Below, one piece after another: positions 33,766 to 46,300 of a stretch of DNA of 64,000 nucleotides. Position 1 is the first letter of the stretch. Every line of letters begins with the position of its first letter. The DNA comes from Druceiella hillmani (taxonomy: Eukaryota > Arthropoda > Insecta > Lepidoptera > Hepialidae): positions 24,674,001 through 24,738,000 of the forward strand of contig JAYKKI010000029.1 of NCBI GenBank assembly GCA_039881145.1. The letters run 5' to 3'. A program made the translations under genes and the position numbers. The notes under the pieces were generated by a model. It was not told where the DNA came from. It saw nothing but the letters and a program-made list of their open reading frames with translations, and searched no databases.

Positions 33766-36700
33766 AAGAAAATAATCGCATATGCATCAGGCACTTTAAG
33801 TGAAACAGAAACTAAACATAGCACTATAGAAGAAGAAATGTTTGCCGTAATTTGGGCAACTAAGGCCATACTTATATGGGAGAAAATTTACTACCATTAC
33901 TGATCACAAACCATTTCAATGGTCATATTCTCTCAAAAAAACAAATTCTAGTCTAGTTATATGGAGACAAAAACTTGAAGAATATGATTATAAAATAATT
34001 TATAAAAAGTGGAAGCAAAATTGTTATTATTGTTTATTTCACTCTCTCTCTCTCTCGAGTGAGATAAACAATAATAACAATTCCCCTACATTTTTAGACT
34101 CATCATAATTCCTAAACAAACAAGAGACTATACACACTAGTATAAACAATCCTATATTAGAGATATCCATTTCAGAACTCCCGATAAATCATTTTAAAAA
34201 GCAATTAAAAATAACATTTGTTGACAATTTTCTTGTGGAAACTAAAAGAATAAACTGTTTATTATTTTAGAGAAATAATAGAACCTAATAGTCAATACAC
34301 AAAACTATTATCTAATGAAAAATGCCTACCTCTAAGCGTATCAATGCTACAAAAAACTTTCTTCTTAAAATCATATTTCTTGTTCTTTGTAAAACCGAAC
34401 TAACAAATATAACTAACACCAACGAACAATTTAAAATAGTGAAAAGTTACAACGGAAACAAAAATAATCACAGAGAAATTTTAGAAACTGAGCAGCTAAT
34501 TAAACGCAATTACTATTGGCCTATTATATAGAAAGCCGTAAAATGCGAAATTTGTAAAATAACTAAATAAGAAAGATACCCAGTTAAACAAACAATGTAA
34601 ATCGTCCCTGTTCCTAAAAAATCATTCAAGATTATTCATTTAGACACATTCACGGTAGGAAGAAACAAATATTTAACTATATTCTATGCTTACTCGAAAT
34701 ACGCACAGGCTCAATACCTAGAGGCACCGACAGCTATAAATGAAATTAATTCTCTATTAACCTTCATGATGCATCATGGCATACCTACCGCTAACTATAG
34801 TAATGGATCTAGGATCCGAGTATAAAAATTTACCCATAAATGAATTTACTGAATTGCACAAAATAGAAACACGTAATGTGTTCTGTGTAAATCACTGTTA
34901 ATCACCCCCAGTCTAACGGAACTCTTAGAACACTGGAGAATATTTAAACAGACAAAACCTTATGTCTTTAATAACAAATGAATTAATGTTAAATGCAAAG
35001 CTTCGACACAATAACTCAATCTGCACTACTAAAAACAAAAAACCGATAGAAATAACCATTGGGCATATTGATAATAGAGACCCATTTGACCTAAACATAC
35101 AAAAAGTATAGATACGTAACTACACAGAAAATCACTAAAAATTAATGGAAATATTAAACGTAGAAGTAAACAAAAAATTAATTGAATACCAAATCTGTAT
35201 TATAGAGAGATAACCCAAACCTAACACTAAACCCTTGTTACAGGATCCTACTCCTGATGACAATAACACTGGCAGAAAAAATTAAAGTAACAACGCTTAA
35301 CAATTATGCAGGGATACTACCCTTTAAAATAGGAAGTTTAAAACTGAAACTAATGTACCAAACATTTCTTCACTGTTACGATGAAAAAAAATCGCGATAC
35401 TAGAATCACAGATTAATGCATTAATACGAAGTCATAATCCTTTGAATGCAATATATTCTGAATCCCTTAATATACATTTAAATAATCAGTTGAAAACAAA
35501 GATAAATATAATAAAATTAGTGGAAATTGAATTCGACGCGTGCTAATGAACGGCATAGGAGCTATAATAAAAGACATAACAGGAAATCTAGACCTGAAAG
35601 ACGCAAAATACTATAATGAGTAAATAAATAATAACTTGAGTTTGAATAAAGTTTTATTAAATGAATTCAATCAAACCATGAAAATTGTAGAAAATGACTA
35701 AGTAAAAATCAAGTCTAAAATGAATAAAATAATTAGAAATATCAACTTAACGAATGTCGTGCTATCTAAGTTTGTTAATCTAAGTATTAATTTTTATACA
35801 GTTTTACTAAAATCGACATACAAATATTATTAGTCTCTTAACAATATAGAAAAATCTATCACATTCTCACGCCTCCACATTGCTCACCACAGCATCTTAC
35901 CAATTGCTAGCATTACCATGACAATATTAGAGACATCTACAACATATTAGAACTTAGATCATACTATGCCGAAAATATGATAACGTTTGTGGTCAAATGC
36001 CCAATAGTTCGTCAAAACAACTTCACCCTTAACATCTGTATCCCATAACCAAGTCCTAATAATACCATAATCATTCCAACCAAACTATATCTGGCTATAA
36101 GTGAAAAAGCACACTTATATTTGGATAACACCTGTGAGAAAATTAAGGACCTGAATTACTGCAACGACATCAACCTCGTGCTAACCTATCAATGTACTGA
36201 CTGTGTTCAGAAACTCATAACTCGGCAAGAACTAACTGTCAACACACCTCAATAGAAACAGGTTCGGAAATCATAGAAAAACACGATGACTGGAATTATT
36301 CACTAATATTTCCTGAACAAACAAAAATAACAACGACGTGCTTAAAAGAAGATCACCCATATATTCGAGTCACTTATTTAACGGAACTTCCCACTGGTTC
36401 CAGTTAAATCACAAAAAAATAATAAAATTTACAATATTCAAAACAAACTAATTGGACAACCTGTCAAATTATTAACATTCGAATGACGTAATAACGAACA
36501 TCACCGTACAAAACAAGATCAAACCACTATAAATACAAAATTTACTCCTGGATCAAATTCATCGATTAAAGGGTCTATTAGATGATGAACGACTATTAGA
36601 AGTTAATGAAGCAAATACAAATAGTCACATATTTTGGAATAAACCAGTCTACCTCATATTTATCTGCGTCCTTCTATACGTAATATTTCAAAAGAAGATT

Positions 36701-36807
36701 ACGGATCGCTTCAAGAAAAATCTGCAAACACGCATTGAAAACCCGGAGGATCTTATCAAGCCTTTCTTGATACAAGGTAAAGAAGAGGCCTGCTGCTCGT
36801 GGGGGAG
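33766..36807 (+). pseudogene. Ty3/gypsy retroelement with env (errantivirus type), 5'-truncated and broken
   Basis: The first readable part is RNase H (from 33,766: YASGTLSETE, EEEMFAVIW, then after a frameshift near 33,886 ITDHKPFQW). A spacer with a hairpin follows, then integrase with KRNYYWPI (about 34,503) and, past two stops, IIHLDTFTVGRNKYLTIF (about 34,630-34,685) and APTAINEINSLLTF. The catalytic core downstream is frameshifted. From about 35,240 an env-like region follows: GIGAIIKDITGNLD (about 35,555), several stops and frame changes, and near 36,635 a hydrophobic membrane segment (KPVYLIFICVLLYVIF) with a basic cytoplasmic tail. Gag, protease and RT are missing. The layout pol-env-LTR is that of insect gypsy-like endogenous retroviruses with an F-type envelope. 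The copy is dead in every part. Confidence 0.75.
34019..34082. repeat. Hairpin with 25-bp arms around a (CT)n loop
   Basis: AATTGTTATTATTGTTTAT.TCACTC pairs with GAGTGA.ATAAACAATAATAACAATT with a single mismatch. The loop is a run of about six TC units. It lies between RNase H and integrase of the gypsy relic, where a coding spacer would be expected, so it arose after or during decay. Confidence 0.9.
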
Positions 36808-36990
36808 GTATATACTTACCCATTTTCGTCATCCTAACTGCTCATCCACATAATCCGGAAACAATTAGAAGACGATAATAAACTAAAGAAAAAAGGTACA
36901 TGACCGATACTACTTCGCCTTAGTATAAAAGAGGACCATCAGCAAGCAATGTTGCTCAAATGGATCTGCTCGTTTAAATCTACTCTTTGA
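36808..36990 (+). repeat. Probable partial 3' LTR of the gypsy relic
   Basis: A purine-rich TCGTGGGGGAGG tract lies just before TATATACTTACCC. About 110 bp later is TTAGTATAAAAGAGG, a TATA-type core promoter, followed by ATCAGCAAGCAATGTTGCTC. This is the expected order of polypurine tract, U3 and R. I cannot find a matching 5' LTR in the window, and the right border is not defined. Confidence 0.5.
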
Positions 36991-39124
36991 CACTGCTCTT
37001 TAAATTAGTTTCTTGATAGACTCACTCAGTCCTGATCCAAGATCAGTAATTGTACAATCATAATACATAAATAAATATATAATCGTTTCTATTGCAAAAT
37101 TCAAATTATTTAAATTGTTAAAGCTGTCAGAGCTGTAAACGTGCTGTTTGATATCAAGTAACTTTATTATGAAAAATTGCGTTTTTAAAAACACAACGGC
37201 TTGCACGACCCTCGTAATTAACGAACAATGGTCAACTGAACTGAAATATTTATGTCCACCCATAACCCAAAAAATGTTTCCGAGCTGCTTAATATGAACC
37301 AATAATTATTTTCAGATCATATAACAAAGATTACAAGTCCCTTTCATTTATATTTAATACATTAATTCATTTAAAATTTAAACACGCATCACCTTTAATA
37401 GCGGACGTGTCTCCGGGGTCACGATTAAAGTTGGCAGGCCTTTGGGTTAAACAATTGTTTTAAGTAAAGCCTCTTCGTAATAGTGCTTTTAAATTGTTAC
37501 TGCCACTGTTGTATATATATGTATATTAAGAAATTAGAGATCCCACAAATTTTGTAAAATTATTTTTTGAATCTATCTGTGTAGCAAACATAACACTAAC
37601 ATTATGTTCCCATAAGTTCGTGTTAAAACATTGTAATATTTTGAAAAATTGAGTTCAAGTTTTTTACATTTTAAATTATATTTGGAAAACCAAAGAGTTT
37701 TCTTTTAACGCAGGATGAGTTATAAGCACCTTCAGTTCCTATTTTGAGTATACATACGAAACGGTTTTATAAAGAAAAGCACGTATTGAAGATATGCGAG
37801 ATTGATCAGTTTTTATGCTTTCACAGAAAATTTATTGAAATGTCTAATAAAACACATGTTTAAATTAAATTTTAATTATTTATTCATTTAAAAAATAGTA
37901 AAACAATAGTTATTCATATATAAGGCACAACATGTCAGCTTTTATCCTCTTCATGCTGCCAAATGACACAAATATTCAAAGCACCTCTTGATTAAGACAG
38001 GCTAATTAACAAAATACTATTTTTTTATTAATAATTTATTCCAGTTAGTATAAAATTCATGAAAAATCCAAGAATGGAAGACATCACGTTCACATATTAA
38101 AACAGCCAATGGACTTGTTTTCATCCACAGTCTACAAAATTTATTTTAAACTACATTTTTACAACCTTTTCACCGCCAAGCACGCATATATACGAGTTAT
38201 CAAATTGTTCCCCACATGCCAAGCGTTTTATCAATTATTGTTTCACGGGTTTTGTCACTTAATAACATGATAAAGCTTCTAGGAGATATAAATGAGTAAA
38301 GAAATCAACAAAGACCATTGTTATGTAATTTGTGACATTGATTTATAAAAAAATAATTTGGAGAATAATAAAAAACGGCGACAAAAGTAGATATTCTTGT
38401 CAGTAACAAGCACTGCCACGCGCAGATATGACAAATTATATTTATATAATTTTTTTAAATTTAATTTTGTTCATTAATTTATTCCAGTAACAAAATATAG
38501 ATTTATCCATGTGCAAAAAATGTAATGATTACGATTCAAATTTTAAAACTTGTCAATATAACTAAACGAAAACAATTTTCATTCGGAAAGGCAAATGCAT
38601 AAAAAAAGTTAAATTATATAAAAGACAAATTAAGGCTTTAATGAAACAATGTGAAAAAAAAAAATTTATTATGAGAATAATATGTTAGTATAGTAGTATG
38701 GTATAGAAAATTCGAGTAAATTAAAGTTATTTTATTTAAAGTAACATTAATTTATAATATCTTGTGTGTCGGAATTTAATAAATAAATATTTTAAATAAA
38801 AATTTTCTCAAATTTAAGAGGAAATTTAAATGATATTAATATATTTAAGGTAGCAAAATTACTACAAATAATTAATTAGAAATTATAAGTTCATCATTTT
38901 TAAAAATATTTAGTTTTTTAGAGATAAATTAAATTTTTATAATTATCCATAAAATTATAAACTATTTTATAATTTGAAATAAATTGTCAATATTTTATGG
39001 GATAAGTTTTTATTATTACATAAATTTAACATTGATAATTATTTACAATTTGTTAAGTTTGAAAATTTATAGTATTGATTATATTAATTTAAGTGAATTA
39101 TTTATTTCATATTTTATTTTAAAG
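36991..39124. other. AT-rich stretch, nothing recognised
   Basis: The 100-codon minus-strand frame at 37,000-37,302 begins in the LTR region and has no motif. The rest is very AT-rich with no supported gene. Confidence 0.4.
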
Positions 39125-39318
39125 CTTATCTACTCCATTTGATGGGGTATACAAGAAATCAAGTTCCATACGTAGGAGGGTAATACTGCAAAATATGTAA
39201 TAATAGTAAAAAATTTAAAATTGACATAGCTATTAAGCTATGATATATGTATAGAAGACACACGGACAGACATGATGAAATTATCAGGTTCCTAGTTTAC
39301 TACGGAACTCTGAAAAGA
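39125..39318 (+). repeat. Fragment of the dispersed repeat family of 3.3 and 4.6 kb
   Basis: GGGGTATACAAGAAATCAAG, then CACACGGACAGACATGATGA, then TTTACTACGGAACTCTGAAA. Same order and ending as the lepidopteran-type repeat tails earlier in the window. Confidence 0.5.
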
Positions 39319-39729
39319 GCAAAGCCTAAATTTCTATTGGTATAAAACTGCATTCAACAATATTAAGCCCAATTAATTTCATAGAAAATAGCAATTAGAT
39401 GATTTAACACTAGCGTAAATGTCAAATAAATATTTTTACACGAAACTATGTAAATTATAATATTTTAATGTTAGTCATTTCTAGGTAGATACGTGGTAGT
39501 ACATACTAAAATAGTATTGCAATGTGAGCAAGATTGCAAAATATATATCTATTACGACACTAGAAGATGGAAATCGTTCTGTATAATAAGCGCCTGGCAA
39601 TATAGGGCTGGGTTACATACGCAACTTAGTTTTGACAATTAATAATAGACTGAATTAACAAGCAGTACTCACATTTGTTCAAACAGTTCACGTTTGAAAT
39701 TGACCCGAGTGACTGGTGGTTTATTTAAA

Positions 39730-40200
39730 TTACAATCTTTCTATAGGTGGCATGGGAGGTTTGTCATGGATATAATCACTTTGCGGTGAAAAGGTTAATC
39801 GTTGTATACTAAATTGTGCAAAGTTTTTCGAAGATAAATTTTCCAGTAATGTCACATTATAACATTTAAACTTCCTCACATTTATCTTTAAACCTGAAAT
39901 ATATCATACTTGTCGCATTCAGCAACACAACGAGAATGTCCCCCAAATAGAGGAATAGTTTCTCCAGTGACACTGTACTGGCCACAGAGGAAATCATTCT
40001 TAACAACAATGTATTTTTGCAAAATGTACAATTTATCTAGTAAAAGGAACATCCAAAAAATTATTCACGACCACAAATAAATCAGTCTCGTGTCGACGAA
40101 CACATTAATATGATATGAACTATACAGTTTTGCACATTCACAAAATAGAGCACTAAATTTACTCAGGTGCATTTCGCTTAATTTGAGTATTTATTGATAA
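39730..40200 (-). pseudogene. Frameshifted coding-like stretch, unassigned
   Basis: Two adjoining minus-strand frames look like one broken protein. The first (about 40,170-39,893) has an ATG, one TGA, then KNDFLCGQYSVTGETIPLFG and AECDKYDIFQ. The second, one base out of phase, starts about 39,900 and stays open for about 56 codons (KINVRKFKCYNV, NFAQFSIQRLTFSPQSDY, ending DKPPMPPIERL and TAA at 39,730). Alternatively CAG|GTTTAAAG at 39,893 is a donor, but no in-phase acceptor fits. A further readable piece is NTWNWESGKYKFHILRRD near 40,340-40,285. I recognise no family. The sequence composition looks real rather than random. Confidence 0.4.
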
Positions 40201-40886
40201 GGGTTATATTCGCTAATAATAAGATGGGAAGTTTTAGGACAAAGAGTACAATTGTAATAGGCCTAATTAAGATTTTATATTTTATATACCTGTGAAAATA
40301 TCTCGACGTAATATATGAAATTTGTACTTTCCACTTTCCCAGTTCCATGTGTTAGTTGTTATATATTTGAAAAAAAAAATTACATCCCTAATAAAATCCA
40401 TGAAATCAAACCAGCCTGCTTCATTTCCATTTTGTAATGTTAGATATTATGATGTACGATTGTGCTAAAATAAGTAGAACCTAGAAAGCAATATTATCAG
40501 CTATTAGTTTTGTTAATATTCAAAGCACCTATATTATATTATGTCATTAATGTATAATATAGAAGCACACATCTGCTCGTTTTGCTCCTCTCCATTTCTA
40601 CCAATTTGAGTAACATCAATTAAACAAAACTTGTACTCTATGATAATATTTACAGTTGCAAACTATAAACAAATAATTAAGTTTTTCAAATCTTTCAATT
40701 GACAAATGTTTAAATAGCACCAAAAACAAGATTCTCCAAACCATATTTGCAAAAATAAAATTTGAAAGTACAAAAACGAATTTTTAACTGCATCATCAGA
40801 CTAACAGACCGCCAAGCCACCACATAAAGTACCTTTCAATACTTAACAATAAGCCCTGCAATATAATATTTGTGATTTCAGATCCA
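40201..40886. other. AT-rich stretch
   Basis: Apart from the readable piece at about 40,285-40,340 described with the previous entry, nothing is supported. Confidence 0.4.
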
Positions 40887-40942
40887 GACAAGATGATATA
40901 CTTCAGAGAACCTAAGATGCTTCTGAAGTATATCATCTTGTC
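40887..40942. repeat. Perfect 21-bp-arm hairpin, 14-nt loop
   Basis: GACAAGATGATATACTTCAGA (40,887-40,907) is exactly complementary to 40,922-40,942. The size (56 nt, 21 bp stem) is like a small hairpin RNA precursor, although animal pre-miRNAs usually have longer stems with some mismatches. It could also be a small foldback element. No coding context. Confidence 0.9.
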
Positions 40943-43309
40943 GTTGAATACAGAAGTCTTGATAAATAGGGTCACTTACACATGGAATCTTTTATCATGA
41001 AATATTTGAGATTTGTGCAGAAAATTTACACTGAAATCGTAAAACAAGCATCGAGACACACTTTTCTTATATTTCTTTCAGTCTAAGTAAGCATTTCCAT
41101 TACTTATGACAATAGCATATTACTAATAATATGCTTATTTCACGCAGCGGAGTACAAACATAGTCGTAATCTTTTCAAATTTATTTTATTACATAGTAAA
41201 AATATATAGGTGATGTTTATATATTTAGTTACGGTAAAAGTAATACAATTCCATAAGAATAAAACTGTCCGAGACTATACTTACAAAGCATTCCTTTCAA
41301 CATGATAATATGTTTATTCTTTATACAATTCAAATTACAATATTTTTTTTATCATAAATTACATGTTTTTGTGCAAAATTATACAAATCACTTTTTATAA
41401 TTTTTATGATACATACTTTTTTGATATGGCTCCAACACTAAAGATCAATTGTTTTTAAATTTTTTATATTTATAACGTCTTCAGAATTTACATATGCAGT
41501 AAAAATATTCCAATCTAATATTTGGAAGAATTGGCAAAGAATAGTAAGTAGTAAAGATAGTTAATGTTACAGCCATAAAAACGTTTTATATTAATTTCTT
41601 AAATAAGTAATTAAATGATACATAGTAAAATGCCATCTGCAGAAATTAATTGAACGACTAGTGAAATAATCGAGAGATATAATTTCCCGTTCAATACTTA
41701 GAAACCAACAATTAAAAAAAAATGTTAGAGAGCAGTACAAAATGTATAAGAGCACAAATTTAAATTCTTCCTGAACCTTTCAATAACTAGCAGCAATGTT
41801 TTCTTTTTTAAAAAAAGCTCTAATAAAATGGTTAGTTAATAAATTTGCTAATTAATAATGTAAATAATATTATTAAATAAATAAGACATATCGCTCAAAA
41901 ATAAACAAAAACTAAATTAATTTCACATTTCTTTTAAAATATGGCAATAATCATGTCAAATGTCAAAATCCCATTTATATCTCTTTCTAGATAAGTAGAC
42001 ATTTCCACATTTTGTCAATCTGATTTATATCAGAGGCTTATTTGTAGAAATCATAATTAAAATGATATTTAAACATCAAAATATGAAACAGTAGGTTTGT
42101 CGACAATATTTTGCGAAATATGCATTCAGTATTCTTCTGCATTACACAAATTCACTGCATTTGATATTTCCTCATTTGATTAAACAAAGTTGCAAAAGCC
42201 TAATTACAAATTGAAAAATGTATATCAAACATTTTCAAAGGGCAACAGCCCAATTCATACAGTTTAGCAATATATTTAGTACAAATAATTTCATCTGTAT
42301 ATTAATACAATCTACCTTTGAGAACCTTTAACCGTTATCAAAATTATTTATTTTCGTACCAGCAAATTACAAGTGACTGAATAAAAAATCTACTACAATT
42401 GTTATTTTCTCTGCAAACTTATTCAACCTTTATTTAGATTCACCAAATTATGATCTCACCAAGTGACTCCATTCAACTTGAAATTCTCTTCTATTTATAC
42501 AAATAATGTATAAATGAGAAAATTTACCATACAAATAAGTTTTAGAACCCTTCCTAAATATTGAAAATTTGCCCCCGCAAACATTTTAAGGCGTATGGTT
42601 TGGCCTGAGCTATTGGATTTCCAAGTAGCTTGAGTCATTGAAGACATCAATTAATTATTATAAAATATATAACAAAATTAATATCCCAATATATACAAGT
42701 CCATTATTGGATTAGATTATAAAGTCATCAAAGCAAAGTTCTATTGGAGTAAATGTGTATTCATCATTCAAGCATCAAAGTAAGTCTTTCAATGATCGTT
42801 TTTTAAACTTTATTCTGTTAGTCTGTAAGACTTCAATCGACAAAGAGTTGTTCTATTACAATTTATTCAATATCTCATAATCTAAGATGGATCTTTATGG
42901 TGCACAAATTAATATCTCTTCCTGCGAGTATTAAGTTTTATACCCCAAGTAAAAGATTTAAGATGTTATTCAGTTTTGAACTAAACAATTTAGAAAACAA
43001 TATTCTTAGTAAAGATATATAAAAAGTAAAATTCACAGTTAAATATGCTATTACTAAAAATAATAAATCCCTCACAAACGATAGTCTCTTCCATTATAAA
43101 CGTTTTTTTAGACATAAAATACTGCAAAGCAGTCTGTAAATAAAAAGATGTCACACTTCTAATAATTGTTTTTACAATAAGTTAAAAGAAATAGAAGAAC
43201 AACAGAAAAGAGAAGAAATGATCACATCACGAATGCATATTTCGCAATTAGCATGGGGATTGGGGAATGTGTGTATGTGTATGTGGGTATTTGTCGTACA
43301 CAGTAGCAG
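40943..43309. other. AT-rich stretch, possibly 3' UTR of the minus-strand gene
   Basis: Directly downstream (minus sense) of the stop codon at 43,310. Several TTTATT words on the plus strand (for example about 42,427 and 42,830) could be poly(A) signals. No coding frames or repeats recognised. Confidence 0.4.
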
Positions 43310-46300
43310 TCAGTACTGCTCAGCAGCCTGATCTGCTGTAGGTGCCACAGTGTATACCGATGGAGGCCTGCAAGTACAGTTTATTTATATGTTAATATTT
43401 TTAAATAATCAAGAGTGAAGCAATTTTATGACTATTTATCCCATTAACTAACAAGGTATTACTTTAATGTGCAAGTAATAAAATGATGTTTGAATTTAAT
43501 TAAAATGAAATTAAGATAGAAATCTTGATCATCCAAGACTTCTTAGCGCACTAGAGACTTATGAGAATGCATTTTGGAATTAATACAAATAAAAAATGAG
43601 TCTGCGAAGTTAGAAAAAAAACAATATAATGAATAAGAAGCTGTATCTCTACTCTACAAAATATAGTATATAAAAAAGATAATATATAAATTCCGATTCA
43701 AAAATAAAAATATTATGTTCTTTTACAGTTTTTAATGTTTTAATTTTATTGAATTTCATATATAATGTATATGTAAATAATACACATTATATTATTTTTA
43801 TTCTAATTTTATAAAACAAGGTCTCTTATTCTTGAACCAATTTCATACTACAATATTTTGTCATTTTGTAAATATGTAAATTTTACAGCAAAAATCCAAT
43901 TAGAACTGAATCAATAGTTTTCTTAATATATGCAGGTTATGTTAGCAAAATAGTAGAATAAGAATTTTTTTAAGATTCCTTTCAAAAATATAAGGTGGAA
44001 GTAATCTTATGAAGAAGTACTTTTTCGATATAAAAATATTTATTATCTCTAATATTTTTTTAATCGTAATTATACTTAATTCCTTTACTCTATTAAACAG
44101 AAGCGCTATAAAAAGAAAAACGTAAGAAAAGTACTGAAGTAGCAATACGGTCAAAGCTCCTTATCCAGGGGGGGATGGGGTTTACATTTGTAAACGTACT
44201 AAGAATAGGGAATGTTAAATTGTATGATAATATAAAAGATATATTGAAAATGGTGTTAATTTTGTAGAAATATATTCAAAGACCACAAAATAAAAAAAAC
44301 CTTATTATTACCAAGCTTATCCTGTGCTTTAAAGAAATTGGTAATTTCTTTTTAATTTGCAACTTATACGGTGTTCTAACTCAAACTGATAATCCTCTGG
44401 CATGGTCAATTTTCCTTTTATAAACAAGGCTTCTCTCCATAGATGGACCAATTTAACCAATTGTAACCCTTCACTCAGACTTTGTTTAGATTATCATCTT
44501 TTCTGTGCTGGTTTATGGCTTCTTCTTCAGTAGATTCGGGGTTATTTAATATTTCCTCCAAGTACATTTCAGTTAAACCTTCATTGTGCGATTTAAGCAA
44601 CTATTGAATGTCATTGGGTTCCACTTGTTCAAAACTGTCTCATTTTGTCATTTGCAATTTGAGCAATATTTCCAGTTAATATCTGAAAGGCAGAGGCTTC
44701 ATTTTATAATCGTAGATAGAGCAGGTCAGTTTTTTCCCGCATGCCTTCAATCTGGATTTTTTCAGCTCCTGCAATGATTCTTTTATGTAAATAATACGCT
44801 ATACTGTCTTTACTTTTCCTCCACTATATATTATCCACATATCAGGATTACCTTCTTTGGGGTCAAGTACAATTTTAAAGGTTTTTCATAATAGAACTTA
44901 TAAGCCTGAATTATTCTGTGCTTCATGGCCTCAAACAAGACAGTATTGTTAGGAGATAAAAATATAACCTTTATGGTAAGTTGTTCAAGCTCATGTGGAT
45001 GACCTGGTACATTGTCTAAACTAAAATTGCCTTGAAATCTAAATTATTTTTTTTTATACAAGTTTCAAATTCAGGAATAAAACAACTTCCAAACCGATGT
45101 TTGAATATGGCAGTGGTAGCTCGGGCGGCTTTCTCTTTTACATGCTAAAACACTTGCAAGTCTTCCTAGTTTTTATTTTTCAATGCACGAGGATTTCACA
45201 ATCTACAGAGCTTGAGGGACTTAATTAAACAGTATCCTGGTGCATTAAAACAGCACTGTAAATGTTGTTTGCTGTCATAAAGCTAGGAATGTATTTTCAC
45301 CTAACATTCAAATATTTAATTGGTATTTTTTCCGGTTTGCATTCCCCACTAGAAGTTAATTTAAAAAGTTTTTGAAGAAACCTCTTATAAAGAAACTGTG
45401 AATAAGAGCTTTAGTCAATACTTTTGATTTGATTAGAGTGTAGGTGTGATTTAGAGTGTATAATCAATACTTTTTTTAAAATAATACCTACACCACTTCA
45501 TATTCAAACACCAATAATGAGTTATTTAGATAGTGTTATGAAAGAGCGTGAACACACAAATTCATTATTCTTAGGATATGTTAGTACCTGCGTGACCAGG
45601 AAATCAGTGGCATTTTTGACTATCAAATATATATTAACAAAAGAAAATATATTTGAGCTAGAAAAGTAAATGTGAAGTAAGTTTTTCCATAATTTTTTAA
45701 AGTAGAATATGTTTAAAAATGCTTTTGGCTTTCTGGTAAGTCGCACTTATTATAGAGTACAATTTTGAAAATGTCTAGATATTCTTGAAGTTTTAAGGCA
45801 ATAAATAAAAACTATACAGAAAATGAAAATCTTATAAATTGCACCGATTTTTTCCACAAATGATGAAATTTTCTTAAAAATTTATTAATGTGCCGTGCAA
45901 AATTTTTAGATAATAATTTATGTATGATTTAATGGCAACTGTCTTTCACAATAAATCGTCACTATTCTCGTTTTTGACAAATTTTTGGGTTCTCAATTTG
46001 AATTTCACAATGCTTTTGAGATTCAAAATGGCATGTCTCTGTCTTAAATTAAATTATTTCATTTCGACTAACTCTAGGGTGCTAAGGGATGTCCCTCAAT
46101 ATAAATTTCATAAATTTTTTGACACCAAAATGGTGATATCTGTGCATCTACCAATAAGTCGTCACTATATTCCGTTACCTTAAAGGTGCTAAATTTGAAA
46201 TTTACAGCGTTCAAGATGGCGGCATTTTTCTCTCTCAAAATAAATTGTTATTATATTCAGTTTCAACTAACTTTAGGGTGTTGAATTTGAAATTTACGTT

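Noticed and set aside
37000..37302. 100-codon minus-strand frame
   Set aside because: It starts in the gypsy LTR region, has no motif and has typical AT-rich random composition.
39893..40010. Treating the KNDFLCGQYSVTGE frame as a clean exon ending CAG|GTTTAAAG
   Set aside because: No downstream acceptor fits its phase, and the text continues one base out of frame without an intron, so a frameshifted pseudogene is the simpler reading.
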